Shown here piece by piece: positions 1 through 9,057 of a stretch of DNA of 32,915 bases. A model generated the notes under the pieces. It saw only the letters and a list, made by a program, of their open reading frames with translations. It ran no database searches and had not been told where the DNA came from. Location of the stretch: the NCBI GenBank assembly GCA_021156265.1, contig JAJNBR010000029.1, positions 1 through 32,915 of the forward strand, given 5' to 3'. The position numbers and the translations under genes are program-made. This stretch comes from Flavipsychrobacter sp. (GTDB lineage: Bacteria > Bacteroidota > Bacteroidia > Chitinophagales > Chitinophagaceae). How positions within the stretch are numbered: position 1 is the first letter of the stretch; each line of letters begins with the position of its first letter.

Positions 1-1597
1 AGCTGTATTCGGCGCCAGCCCCAATGTCGGCTATGGTGTTCAGTTTGGCCACCTGGTCGCCCTTGGTTAGCGCATATAGCTCATCCAGCACAGATAAATA
101 GCCTGTCACCACCAATTGCGGCAATGGTTTTACCATTACATCGCCCTTCAGCTGTACGCCGGGCATGTGCCATGCTTTGTCGAACGTTCTTGCTGAATAG
201 CTTGTCCAGGTGCCACTAAGACCAACTGAGAACGTGTTGGCGACCTGGTAACGGACGTTAGCCTGCAAAGCCATGGCCGTCACCCTGTCGTACACTACCA
301 GGAATCTTTTTTCATCGGACAGGGTGTCATTGATGAAAAGCGGCATATTGTGGTGTTTCCACCAGCTGAGTCTTCCGCCGAAGCTGATGTGGTTGCCGAC
401 ATTGCCCTGCACGCCACCGAAGATCTCATCGCTGCGGGTTTGTTTTACAGTATAAGAGTCCCACATGTATGGGTTGATGGTGGACAGCTGCTCGAAGGTG
501 TTTTGACGCAGCTGGCTTTTCCAGCCCGTATTGAACGTGTACTGAGACTGACCGATACCAAAGCGGGCCTCGATATCAGGAAGTACGTAAAAGATACCGC
601 CTTTGCCTACAGTCGGGTAGAGGCCCGCATTTCCTGAGATGTTGCCTTTAGTATAACGTACACCCGGTGTCAGCTGGAAGTAGTTGTTGCTTTGCTGGAT
701 AAACGCATCATTGAAGCCGGCGATTCCGAGGTTTACACCCATAAGTGCAGTAAGCGTCGTGTCTACCTCATAAGATACAGGGACTGCAAGGTTAAAGGAA
801 CGCTCGGTAGCGCCGAATACAGTATTGTGCGGTGTGCCATACACCGACATGCTGATGGACGGGTGGTAGTCCAGTCCCTCAAAGCCTTTATCCTCGTTTT
901 TCAGGTCAGCACCTACGCGCATGCCATAATAGGTCTTTCTTACAGCTTCTTTATCGTAGGAGAACACATCGTGGTCGTAGCCATAGTGGTGGAACTGGTT
1001 TCTTAATGCGTCAATGCTTGCATGCACTGCATGGCCGTCGCGGTGCAGGGTGCCGTCGGCATCTATCGAGCTGAGCGAAGTTTTTTGAAACTCAATGTTC
1101 CCCGCCTGCGACAGGTGGTGAACATTCAGGTTAGTTTCATAGTTGTAACTGTTGAAACTGCCGATGCCAGCGTCGAGGTATAGTGTAGATAAATTACCAC
1201 CACCCAATTTTACATAGTTGGCAAAGGTGTTCTCTACAGAATCGTTACCCAGTGCCAGAGGTCGGAGTGGAGTAGAACTGTATGTGTAGGACAGTGATTG
1301 CTGCGGCACGTCATAGTCAAGCCTTGGTGTGGTAGTATCTACCGGGGGCAGATTGGTTGCAAACTCCGGTTTGGGAGTATTCTTCACCTCGGGTTTGTAC
1401 GATTGCAAGATCTCGATAGTAGCACCTTTCAGCAGTGTGTCTTTAGAACTGCTGCGCTGCAAAGTTGTTTTGCGGGCTTTCGCTTTCGTTTGCGTGGTGC
1501 GACGTTTGGGTACAGCTTTCTTTTTTCTGCGTTGAGCAGAAGTGTCGAGCGTTAAACCCAGTATTATCAGTAAGAGGCAAAATGTTCTTAATCTCAT
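1..1597 (-). CDS. Outer-membrane beta-barrel protein, partial (3' end outside window)
   Basis: Reading from the ATG at 1597 gives at least 532 open codons running off the left edge, so the C-terminus is missing. The protein starts with a signal peptide (MRLRTFCLLLIILGLTLDTSAQ), then a Lys/Arg-rich basic stretch (residues about 23-50). A linker follows, and then long alternating hydrophobic/polar segments rich in Tyr, Asn and Gly, typical of outer-membrane beta strands. A motif like NYVKLGGGNLSTLYLDAG marks the start of the barrel. I know similar barrels from Bacteroidota genomes, where they often sit beside a large TPR protein and are labelled TonB-dependent receptor-like. No plug domain is visible. 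It starts 4 bases after the TPR gene stop, so it is very probably co-translated with it. Function unknown. The call as an outer-membrane barrel is fairly sure; any transport substrate is not. Confidence 0.8.
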   Translation of the reverse strand, partial: MRLRTFCLLLIILGLTLDTSAQRRKKKAVPKRRTTQTKAKARKTTLQRSSSKDTLLKGATIEILQSYKPEVKNTPKPEFATNLPPVDTTTPRLDYDVPQQSLSYTYSSTPLRPLALGNDSVENTFANYVKLGGGNLSTLYLDAGIGSFNSYNYETNLNVHHLSQAGNIEFQKTSLSSIDADGTLHRDGHAVHASIDALRNQFHHYGYDHDVFSYDKEAVRKTYYGMRVGADLKNEDKGFEGLDYHPSISMSVYGTPHNTVFGATERSFNLAVPVSYEVDTTLTALMGVNLGIAGFNDAFIQQSNNYFQLTPGVRYTKGNISGNAGLYPTVGKGGIFYVLPDIEARFGIGQSQYTFNTGWKSQLRQNTFEQLSTINPYMWDSYTVKQTRSDEIFGGVQGNVGNHISFGGRLSWWKHHNMPLFINDTLSDEKRFLVVYDRVTAMALQANVRYQVANTFSVGLSGTWTSYSARTFDKAWHMPGVQLKGDVMVKPLPQLVVTGYLSVLDELYALTKGDQVAKLNTIADIGAGAEYS

Positions 1598-1601
1598 GGA
1601 C

Positions 1602-4600
1602 TTATTCTTCAGACAGTTTGCTTTGTTGTTTTTCCAGTTTTTTTACCTGCTCCAGCTTATCAGTTGCTTCCTGTTTCAGATCCGCGATCTTCGTATTCTT
1701 CACAATGCTTTGAAGCGTTGCCTTCGCGTTGAAATAATCTTTCTGCTGCGCCAGCACATCAGCAAGTAAGATGTACGATTTTACGATCCAGTAGTCATTG
1801 CCGGCAGAAAGCTTGATCGTATTATTGGCAGCGGTCTCAGCTTCGGTAAGTTTGTTTTGCTGCAGGTAGATCTCCGATATACGGTAGCGCGCTTCGGCAG
1901 CTACTGCGCTCACTTTCGACGCTTCAGCCTGTTTGTATGCATTCAGCGCTTCTGCTGTTTTGTTATTGCGTTGCAGCGCACGTGCTTTATATAATGCTAC
2001 TGTGCTCGATGTGTTTTCGTCGAGCCCCGGTTGCTGCGACAGCGTATCTGCATAGGCAGCAGCGGCGTCGTAGTTGCCCAGTTCATAGTTCGTCTGCATC
2101 AGGCCGTTGAAAGCTTGCTGCTTGCTTTCGTTGCTGCCTGCGGCCATGCGCAGCGTGTTGTAATACTCGCGTGCAGTTGTATAGTCCTTATTCTGAAGCG
2201 CAAGTATAGCCGCTTTGCGTGCCGCGTTCTCGGTAAAATCGCTCCACGGTGACGAGAGAACCAATGCATACTCGGCCCGGGCTTCTTTAGCTTCTTTCAG
2301 CTGCATGTGGCTTTCAGCCTTGTAGTAATGCGCCTTTGCTGCAAAAATGCCGTTGGGATACCGTTGCAGGTACTGTGCCAACGACTGTCTCGCATTGCTG
2401 TACTTACCGGCAGCATATTGTGCTTCAGCCGCTGCATAGAAAGTGGAGTCAAGTGTGTTGTCACCTTCCGATGAAATATTGTTTTCTTCCAGCAACCTGG
2501 CGTAAGCGTTTGGCTGGTTGCTTTCGATGTACAGGCTTTTTAATGCGTCAAGAGCTGCAGGTCTTTCTTCCGACGACGCAAACTCAGTTACCACGTGCTT
2601 ATATGCATCGATAGCTTTGTCGCTACTATTGAGCTGTTGAAAAGCAAAGCCGATCTTCATCCATGCTCTGGGTGCCATGTCCCTGCGGTCAACAGCTTCA
2701 GCCAGCGGCATCAGCATGCTGACAGCCTGTTGGTATTTATTCTCTTCTATGTAGGTTAGTGCAAGTTCATACCGGGCGTCTGCCGCATAAGCAGACGGGG
2801 GTGTGCTGTTAATGAGCGATTGTAGTAGTGCAGCGCGTTCTGGGTTCTTTCCCTGCAATCCAAGAAGCTTAGATTTTTGGAACTTTGCATAGTCGGCTTC
2901 CGGACTGTTGCCAGCTATAACTTTGTCATAAAGGCTTAAAGCACGCGCATAGTCTTTTTGCATGAATACGGCATCAGCTTCACGTAGTGTTGCTGTCAGC
3001 AGGTCGGTTGCTTCCTCATCCTGCGACTGTTGCGCCCTGCCAAAATAGCCCTGCGCAGAACTGAAGTCCTTCAGTTGCATAGCAGCATAGCCCATATTGA
3101 GATACGCATTGTGTGGCGTGGCAGAAGCACTGAGGTATTTCACATCATCGCGTACGAGCGTTGCCGCAAGGTATTTTTGCGCATACCCGGTTACTTCGCC
3201 ATAGCGTTGCATTCTGTAAGCCAGTTCTGATCTCCAGAAGTTGGCTGCGGCTTCGTAGCGGTCGTCTCTTGGTTGCTGCAATGATTCTGAGAATAGCCTG
3301 TCTGCTTCCGCAAGATTGCCCAGTTGAATTTGCTGTATGGCATAACCGTAAGCTACTTTTTGCAGCGTCACCCAGTAGTTGTTATCACGATTGGTCACTC
3401 CTTTCAGCGCGGCATATGCTTCTTCGTAGTTACTGGTCTTTAGTAACAATCCAGACAGCAGTGTTTTTGCTTCGTCTGAATACGGTGATGAAGGATAATT
3501 GGAGAGTAGTGTATTAACATGCGTGGTAGCATCGTCGTAATGCCCCATTTCATAAGAAAGCTTTGCAGCTAATAATAATGCTGCCTGCTGCTGGCCGGAA
3601 TTGAAGGGCATATCTGCGGCAAACGCAAACGCGTTGCGTGCGCTTTTCCTGTCGTTCGTTTTCAGGTAGGCATCGCCCAGCAGGTACATGGCGGTCTGAC
3701 CAAGCGAATCACGCGATGAGCTCAGCGGCTTAAACTTGTCGATAGCATTTTGCCATTCGTTCACCCTGTAGTAGGAATAGGCCATTTCGTACAGGTCTTC
3801 TTTCCTGATCTTCTCTACGTTGTTGTAGTAGTGTTCAAAGTAGGGAAGGGCTTCGCCATAGCGTTGCTCTTCAAATAACACCTGCGCCGCCAGCAAATGC
3901 AACTCGTTGTCGTAATAAGATTTTTCCGGGCGCTTCATCAGGTGTAAGGCCTCCTGCAAGGCTTTCTTCCTGTCGCCGGTGAAGTAATGTATCTCTGCTA
4001 TGTAATACGGTACAATGCTCTTATACTGCTTCTCGTTCTTTATTTTTTCAAAGCTTGTCAAAGCCTCGGCAAAGTTTCCCTGGTTGTAGGCAAGCAAACC
4101 AAAATAATAATGACCCGCCGAAGTATAAGTACTGGCCAACTGCTTGATGGAAGCAAAAAGAGGTTCAGCCTTATCGAACTGCCGCATGGTAAAATAGGCG
4201 TACGCAAGCTCGAATTTGGCATTGGCGATCTCTTCGTTGGTGAGATTGGAGATACCGGCCAGCTCATAATAAGGTATGGCTTGCGTCAGCATATTATTAC
4301 GGAAGTAATACTGGGCCAGTGCATAAGCCGTTCGCTGCTGAAACGCAGGGTCGGCAGTGGCGTTGATAAAGTTGATGGCAGAATCGATGCAGCCTTCTTT
4401 CATCAGCTTCAAATCAGCCACTGTAACAATATACCGGGCCTTGTCCAACGCGTCTATTCGTCGCGAATGCGTCTTTTGTTGGCTTTGGGAAATATAGGTC
4501 AACGCAGAGTTCGCTGCGGTGCTATAATGTCCCTGGTTAAATTGTTCTTCCGCTATGGTCAGCCATTTGTTCTCCGGAAGGTACGGACTGTGTATTTGAG

Positions 4601-4670
4601 CCGAAGCCTGGCTGCCCATCAGGAGGCAAGCCAGGCTTCCGGTTATAATAAGTTTCTTGCTGTAGTTCAT
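1602..4670 (-). CDS. Large exported tetratricopeptide-repeat protein
   Basis: 1022 residues with a signal peptide ending around residue 24 (ASA-Q). The rest is almost entirely alpha-helical repeats of about 34 residues with TPR spacing (for example AKFELAYAYFTMRQFDKAEP, AAQVLFEEQRYGEALPYFEH, ARYELALTYIEENKYQQAVS). The C-terminal tail is Lys/Gln-rich and could form a coiled coil. TPR solenoids bind proteins, and at this size and with export it probably works in the periplasm or at the inner face of the outer membrane as a scaffold. It is the middle gene of three: the receptor gene upstream ends 4 bases before its ATG, and the barrel gene begins 4 bases after its stop. That spacing suggests translational coupling and fixed stoichiometry. 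No enzymatic domain is seen. Identity as a TPR protein is certain; the partner proteins are inferred from context. Confidence 0.93.
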   Translation of the reverse strand: MNYSKKLIITGSLACLLMGSQASAQIHSPYLPENKWLTIAEEQFNQGHYSTAANSALTYISQSQQKTHSRRIDALDKARYIVTVADLKLMKEGCIDSAINFINATADPAFQQRTAYALAQYYFRNNMLTQAIPYYELAGISNLTNEEIANAKFELAYAYFTMRQFDKAEPLFASIKQLASTYTSAGHYYFGLLAYNQGNFAEALTSFEKIKNEKQYKSIVPYYIAEIHYFTGDRKKALQEALHLMKRPEKSYYDNELHLLAAQVLFEEQRYGEALPYFEHYYNNVEKIRKEDLYEMAYSYYRVNEWQNAIDKFKPLSSSRDSLGQTAMYLLGDAYLKTNDRKSARNAFAFAADMPFNSGQQQAALLLAAKLSYEMGHYDDATTHVNTLLSNYPSSPYSDEAKTLLSGLLLKTSNYEEAYAALKGVTNRDNNYWVTLQKVAYGYAIQQIQLGNLAEADRLFSESLQQPRDDRYEAAANFWRSELAYRMQRYGEVTGYAQKYLAATLVRDDVKYLSASATPHNAYLNMGYAAMQLKDFSSAQGYFGRAQQSQDEEATDLLTATLREADAVFMQKDYARALSLYDKVIAGNSPEADYAKFQKSKLLGLQGKNPERAALLQSLINSTPPSAYAADARYELALTYIEENKYQQAVSMLMPLAEAVDRRDMAPRAWMKIGFAFQQLNSSDKAIDAYKHVVTEFASSEERPAALDALKSLYIESNQPNAYARLLEENNISSEGDNTLDSTFYAAAEAQYAAGKYSNARQSLAQYLQRYPNGIFAAKAHYYKAESHMQLKEAKEARAEYALVLSSPWSDFTENAARKAAILALQNKDYTTAREYYNTLRMAAGSNESKQQAFNGLMQTNYELGNYDAAAAYADTLSQQPGLDENTSSTVALYKARALQRNNKTAEALNAYKQAEASKVSAVAAEARYRISEIYLQQNKLTEAETAANNTIKLSAGNDYWIVKSYILLADVLAQQKDYFNAKATLQSIVKNTKIADLKQEATDKLEQVKKLEKQQSKLSEE

Positions 4671-4674
4671 TCAA

Positions 4675-7074
4675 TTAGAAATTCCATGTCACATTCAGGC
4701 TTGGGAATACAGGTAATTGGTAAACGCGTGTGCCCGATATGCGGCTAACATAAAATATATTCTGCCTATCGTATACGTTGGTCGCACTAAGGGTAGTCTC
4801 GATATTAGAATATTGAGACAGTGTGAACCTTTTACGTACTGAGAAATCGAGCCTGTGGTACCATGACAGGCGACCGCCATTTATCTGGGTTGCATATAAG
4901 ATACCTGTGCTTCCGTTCTGTGTATTAATGTTCTGGTCAAGCGGGTTGTTGGGACCGAGCAAGGTGAGGTTTTCGTAAAAGCCCTGTGTTTGTGTAAAAG
5001 GAAACGGAGAACCTACGTTATACCTTGCAGATATTTCCCAGTCTTTTTTAGCACCTGCGGTGTAAGCTGCCATCAGGTTAACGTTTATGCGACGGTCGAA
5101 AGGTGGCGCATAGCTCTGTACTTCTTTTTGAAACAGCTGGTTGCCTTTGTCGTCGATACGCACCACATTATCTTTCAGCACAAGTGTTTGGTACAAGATC
5201 TCCTGGTAAGAAACAACTCCCCAAAGGTAAACGCGGTTCCTGTTGTACCTGGCTGACAGGTCGATACCCTTAGCAGTACCTTCGCCGGATGTGAAATTAC
5301 CGGTAGTGATCTTAATGCGGCTAAGTTCTATGTGCTGGTAAAAGCTCTTATACCAGGGCTCCAGGTTCAATTCAACATTCTGAATGTCTACCTCAATGCC
5401 GCCCAGCGCATGATAAGCTTTTTGCAGATTCTTATTCAGTTCCTCCCCGGTGATATTCTCAACTGGTTCGTCCGGACTCAGGATGAAACCCGTGAAGAAG
5501 TTTACGATATCGCGGTCGCTTTTGGTGCTGATGATATTTTGAGAGTAGAGGCCCCCGGCTGCTTTAAGACGTACATTACGGCTTACGTTATACTTCATGC
5601 CTAAGCGAGGTTCAGGCGAAAGCGCGCTGATCGCTGAATAATACTGCAGACGGAAACCTGGTTCGAAAATGAACTTGTCGCCGAAGTTTTTACGGAACAT
5701 CACGAATAAAGCTGCAGAAGTGTTCCGCCGATCGAGAGCTACCGTATTGCCGTTCTCATTCAGGTAATCCAGTGCCGTGTGGAGGCCGCTTACTTCAAGA
5801 CCGTATTTCAGCTGGCTGTACCTTGGCATGTAATAGGTGAAGTCGATACCGCCCTCGAAACCTTCAATGCCGCTGGTACGTGTACCATCGTAGGCACTGC
5901 CGGGCATGGCAACAAAATCAGCCTCTTTGTAGCTGAGGGAATATTTGGAGTATGCAAAACGACCATTGATAAGTGCAGAACTGTTGCCCGGGGTGATAAC
6001 GAAGGTAGTACCGCCGCCGGTTGCTTTCCAGCCGATGCTTGCCGCTTCGGTAAGAGAATCAGGATCGATCGCTTTGGCTTTATCATCGAAGTTGAATCCA
6101 AACACGTTTATCTTGCTACCGTTGTCACCGTTGAAAGTTAGTTTACCATACAGATCGGTGAAGGAATAAGGCAGACTGCTTTTAAAAGGTTCTCCGAGAC
6201 CACCATAAATGGAGGTCGACGTTTTATCGAAGTAACTATGCTTGGCAGCCAGCAGGTAAGTGAAACCCGCACCGCCTTCATTTTTTGGCTTGGATATAGG
6301 CCCTTCAAGCATAGCGCGAGCCATGAGCGGAGATACAGATACCTTACCTGAGGTGCGGTTCTTGTTACCGTCTTTGGTGCGTACGTCAAGTATCGCGGAA
6401 GTACGGTTGCCATACTGCGCATTGAAACCGGCGCTCTGAATATCTACGTTACGGATCGCGTCAGTTTCAAAAACTGAGAACAGACCTATCTGGTGGAAGG
6501 GATTGTAGATGGTAACGCCATCCAGGAGGATACCTGTTTGAGAAGGCGCGCCGCCACGGATGTACAGCTGGCCACCCTGGTCGCCGGTAAAAACCACACC
6601 GGGCACTACCTGCAGGTACTGTGCGATATCCGGCTCACCACCAGCGCTGGGCATCAGCTTGATCTCGCGAGCTGTTACAGAAGTAGTACCCGCATTGATC
6701 TGGGTGGTCTTCTCTACCTTGCGCGCAGACACCTCCACGCCTTTCAGCACCCGGTCAGCCCTGTTGAGGAAGATTTTTTTGGTGATCAGGTCACCCGGTT
6801 TTACGGTAATGCTGATCCTGGAAGTATCGTAACCCATAACGGTGGTGAACAGTGTATAGCTGCCTTCGGGTATCTGCGTGAACGAAAAATAACCGTTTAC
6901 GTCCGTTTGCACAGCAAACTGGGTGCCCGTCAGGACAACGTTGGTGAAGATCATAGGTTCACCGGAAGAGCGGTCGTAAACAAACCCTTTGATAATAGCA
7001 TTGTCGGTTTGGGCATAGGCACCAAACGAAAGGCATAATAACAAAGCGGCTACAAGGCCGAAGCGGTTTAGCAT
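4675..7074 (-). CDS. TonB-dependent receptor with carboxypeptidase-regulatory-like N-terminal domain
   Basis: 799 residues. A signal peptide (to about residue 21, AYA-Q) is followed by a carboxypeptidase-regulatory-like beta-sandwich (about 25-110; GFVYDRSSGEPMIFTNVVL, then DVNGYFSF and PEGSYTL). Next is a plug domain (about 120-235; PDIAQYLQVVPGV, GQLYIRGGAPSQTGILLDGV, AQYGNRTSAILDVRT) and then a 22-strand-type barrel ending in NVTWNF with terminal Phe, as outer-membrane proteins usually do. Such receptors import ligands across the outer membrane using TonB/ExbBD energy. It is shorter than SusC proteins (about 1000 residues) and has no SusD partner nearby, so it is not a classic polysaccharide-locus receptor. 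It is the first gene of a receptor-TPR-barrel operon with a well-matched promoter upstream (7144-7174). Substrate unknown. Confidence 0.93.
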   Translation of the reverse strand: MLNRFGLVAALLLCLSFGAYAQTDNAIIKGFVYDRSSGEPMIFTNVVLTGTQFAVQTDVNGYFSFTQIPEGSYTLFTTVMGYDTSRISITVKPGDLITKKIFLNRADRVLKGVEVSARKVEKTTQINAGTTSVTAREIKLMPSAGGEPDIAQYLQVVPGVVFTGDQGGQLYIRGGAPSQTGILLDGVTIYNPFHQIGLFSVFETDAIRNVDIQSAGFNAQYGNRTSAILDVRTKDGNKNRTSGKVSVSPLMARAMLEGPISKPKNEGGAGFTYLLAAKHSYFDKTSTSIYGGLGEPFKSSLPYSFTDLYGKLTFNGDNGSKINVFGFNFDDKAKAIDPDSLTEAASIGWKATGGGTTFVITPGNSSALINGRFAYSKYSLSYKEADFVAMPGSAYDGTRTSGIEGFEGGIDFTYYMPRYSQLKYGLEVSGLHTALDYLNENGNTVALDRRNTSAALFVMFRKNFGDKFIFEPGFRLQYYSAISALSPEPRLGMKYNVSRNVRLKAAGGLYSQNIISTKSDRDIVNFFTGFILSPDEPVENITGEELNKNLQKAYHALGGIEVDIQNVELNLEPWYKSFYQHIELSRIKITTGNFTSGEGTAKGIDLSARYNRNRVYLWGVVSYQEILYQTLVLKDNVVRIDDKGNQLFQKEVQSYAPPFDRRINVNLMAAYTAGAKKDWEISARYNVGSPFPFTQTQGFYENLTLLGPNNPLDQNINTQNGSTGILYATQINGGRLSWYHRLDFSVRKRFTLSQYSNIETTLSATNVYDRQNIFYVSRISGTRVYQLPVFPSLNVTWNF

Positions 7075-7103
7075 AAAATTAATTTTACTATAAATAAGGT
7101 TGA

Positions 7104-7140
7104 GCCCCGAAAAATACTGTTTTTAATCCTGTTTAGGGGC
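7104..7140 (-). other. Predicted stem-loop at 5' end of the receptor operon mRNA
   Basis: On the minus strand GCCCC (7140-7136) can pair with GGGGC (7108-7104). An inner AAAAA/TTTTT pairing closes most of the 27-base loop. The left arm begins within a few bases of the expected transcription start below the -7 box at 7144-7151, so the mRNA would begin with this structure. A role in mRNA stability or translation is inference only. Confidence 0.4.
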
Positions 7141-7143
7141 AAA

Positions 7144-7174
7144 CAAAGATAGGAATTACAGTATCGTGACCAAA
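7144..7174 (-). promoter_or_regulatory. Bacteroidota-type promoter of the receptor-TPR-barrel operon
   Basis: The minus strand carries TTTG (7174-7171), a 19-base spacer, then TATCTTTG (7151-7144). This is a full match to the Bacteroidota consensus TTTG / TAnnTTTG. The expected start of transcription is near 7137, giving a leader of about 63 bases before the ATG at 7074. Confidence 0.75.
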
Positions 7175-7229
7175 AAACACAATAAAACTCAATGTTTTAA
7201 GTAATATTATTAACTGCTAAAATATTGAT

Positions 7230-9020
7230 ATGCGATTCCTGGCTTTTACCTTGATCCTATGTATTGCTGTTACCTGTTCCGCACAAAAATTTTCTCGCGT
7301 AAAAATATCGCTTGATAAGTCTAACTTAAATGAACTGATCTCGCTGGGAGTAGAAATAGACCATCTGCAACGCGGCCAGAACAACGACATTGTTACCGAG
7401 CTGTCCGAAGGCGAAGTAGATATTATCCGGAAACATGGATTCAAAACCGAAGTATTGATCGCTGATGTGGGCAAGTACTATAGTGAGCTGAACGGAACTA
7501 ACGAGCTCCTTAAAACCACACAAACCGGAGGAACACCAGAAAATTTTCAGCTGGGTAGCTATGCCGGTTATTTTACCTACGATGAGATGCTGCAAATATT
7601 CCAATCGATGCGAACGGCGTTTCCTCATCTTATCAGCGAGTTGACCCAGATCGATACCTTCCGGACTGCAGAGGGAAGGCCGATCCATTGGCTAAGGATA
7701 TCGAACAAGCCGGATGAGGAGCAGGCAGGTAAGAAGCAGATAATATACACGGCGTTGCACCATGCCCGGGAACCCGGCAGCCTTTCGCAAATGATCTATT
7801 TTCTCTGGCATTTATTGGAAAACTATGATAAGGACGAGAAAATACGCGCGTTGATAGACAATACGGAAATGTATTTCATCCCCTGCATCAATCCTGACGG
7901 ATATATATACAACATCAGCACCAATCCTAAAGGCGGTGGCATGTGGCGTACAAACCGAAGAAAGTACTACTCGGCAATCGGCGTAGATATTAACAGAAAT
8001 TACGGATACAAATGGGGGTTTGATAATATGGGGTCACAGTCCATTATGGGCGCAGAAACATCAAGGGGAACCAGCGCCTTTTCCGAACCGGAAACTCGCG
8101 CCGTAAAATGGTTTTTTGAAAATCATAACTTCCTCATCGCGCTTAACTACCATTCATACAGCCAGGTGCTTATTTACCCATGGGGATACCAAAATATGAA
8201 GTGCCCTGATTCTGCAACTTATGATGCCCTGGCGAATGTGATAACGGAGGCGAACAATTATAACCAGGGTAATTGCTACAATATGCTTGGTTACCTGGCC
8301 AATGGTAGCTCGGAAGATTGGATGTATGGGGAACAAACGACAAAAAATAAAGTTTTTGCATTTACGCCCGAAGTAGGATCGGGCTTTTATGAACCTGCAT
8401 CGGAAATAATACCTACATGCCAGGAAAACCTGGCGGCGAACATAAATGCAGCCGCACTCCTATTGCCTTTTGTAAAAATCGACCTTGATACGCAGATTTT
8501 GGGGTTAGTAGGCCATATTGCATTTGAATTGACGAATCCCGGTTTTTCAAAAACAGCCGATGTCCAGGTTGTGTTAGAACCGGTGGACGATAAGTTTGAA
8601 CACCTTGGCTCACGAACCTATACATCGATTGATCTGACCCAACCGTTGAGAGATTCAATTGAATTCAGGCTTCGACCGGGTGAAATAAAAGATGATGAAA
8701 GTATCAGGTGCCGCCTGAAATATACGAATGGGTATTACGGCGAATCATATACTGTGACTTTTAAATTTAAGGCTTCGGGATTATCAGTATTTCCTAACCC
8801 TGCAAGCACGGGTATTACTGTGCGGATAAACAGCTTTGTTGTATCGCAACCTATTGAAGCAGTATTGTTCAATAATGTGGGGATGGTGGTAAAAAAGTCA
8901 ATAATGAGGTCAAATTCGATGACCTTGGATGTCAGCGATCTCAGCGCCGGAATATATTACATGAAAATAGACTCCAAAACTAACCCCTTGCCTGTTCAGC
9001 GGGTATGTATTACGAGATAA
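7230..9020 (+). CDS. Exported M14-family zinc carboxypeptidase with T9SS sorting domain
   Basis: 596 residues. The signal peptide (MRFLAFTLILCIAVTCSAQ) is followed by a propeptide-like segment (about 20-110) and the M14 metallocarboxypeptidase domain (about 112-415). Zinc ligands are visible: H178 and E181 in HHARE, and H308 in NYHSY. Also present are the N255-R256 pair in VDINRNYG that binds the substrate carboxylate, and the catalytic Glu E381 in TPEVG. After a beta-rich spacer the C-terminus (about 515-596) is a type A T9SS sorting domain (SVFPNPAS near its start, SAGIYYMKI at the end). The enzyme should therefore be exported across the outer membrane and release C-terminal residues from peptides. 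It is divergent from the TonB receptor and 37 bases upstream of nnr, from which a small hairpin separates it. Specificity (A/B/T type) cannot be told from the motifs. Confidence 0.95.
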   Translation: MRFLAFTLILCIAVTCSAQKFSRVKISLDKSNLNELISLGVEIDHLQRGQNNDIVTELSEGEVDIIRKHGFKTEVLIADVGKYYSELNGTNELLKTTQTGGTPENFQLGSYAGYFTYDEMLQIFQSMRTAFPHLISELTQIDTFRTAEGRPIHWLRISNKPDEEQAGKKQIIYTALHHAREPGSLSQMIYFLWHLLENYDKDEKIRALIDNTEMYFIPCINPDGYIYNISTNPKGGGMWRTNRRKYYSAIGVDINRNYGYKWGFDNMGSQSIMGAETSRGTSAFSEPETRAVKWFFENHNFLIALNYHSYSQVLIYPWGYQNMKCPDSATYDALANVITEANNYNQGNCYNMLGYLANGSSEDWMYGEQTTKNKVFAFTPEVGSGFYEPASEIIPTCQENLAANINAAALLLPFVKIDLDTQILGLVGHIAFELTNPGFSKTADVQVVLEPVDDKFEHLGSRTYTSIDLTQPLRDSIEFRLRPGEIKDDESIRCRLKYTNGYYGESYTVTFKFKASGLSVFPNPASTGITVRINSFVVSQPIEAVLFNNVGMVVKKSIMRSNSMTLDVSDLSAGIYYMKIDSKTNPLPVQRVCITR

Positions 9021-9045
9021 GCATTTGTCCGAATGGTACAAATGC
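9021..9045 (+). terminator. Small perfect hairpin between the carboxypeptidase gene and nnr
   Basis: GCATTTGT (9021-9028) and ACAAATGC (9038-9045) form a perfect 8-base-pair stem with a 9-base loop. It starts at the base after the carboxypeptidase stop codon. The T run behind it (CTATTTTC) is weak, so it may be a weak terminator or a 3'-end stabiliser. Confidence 0.45.
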
Positions 9046-9057
9046 CTATTTTCGGCT

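Noticed and set aside
692-1006. Plus-strand open frames at the left end (273-1769)
   Set aside because: They oppose the partial beta-barrel gene, whose minus-strand frame is open over the whole stretch from 1597 to the edge with a signal peptide and barrel pattern.
3987-4748. 253-residue plus-strand open frame
   Set aside because: It lies wholly opposite the TPR gene and the end of the receptor gene, both clearly real. The translation has no domain, signal or coding-like composition.
6493-7038. 181-residue plus-strand open frame
   Set aside because: Antisense to the plug and N-terminal domain of the TonB-dependent receptor; no recognisable protein features.
9025-9057. TTG start for nnr at 9025
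   Set aside because: It lies within the 8-base-pair hairpin and adds residues not typical of the family; the ATG at 9058 gives the expected N-terminus.
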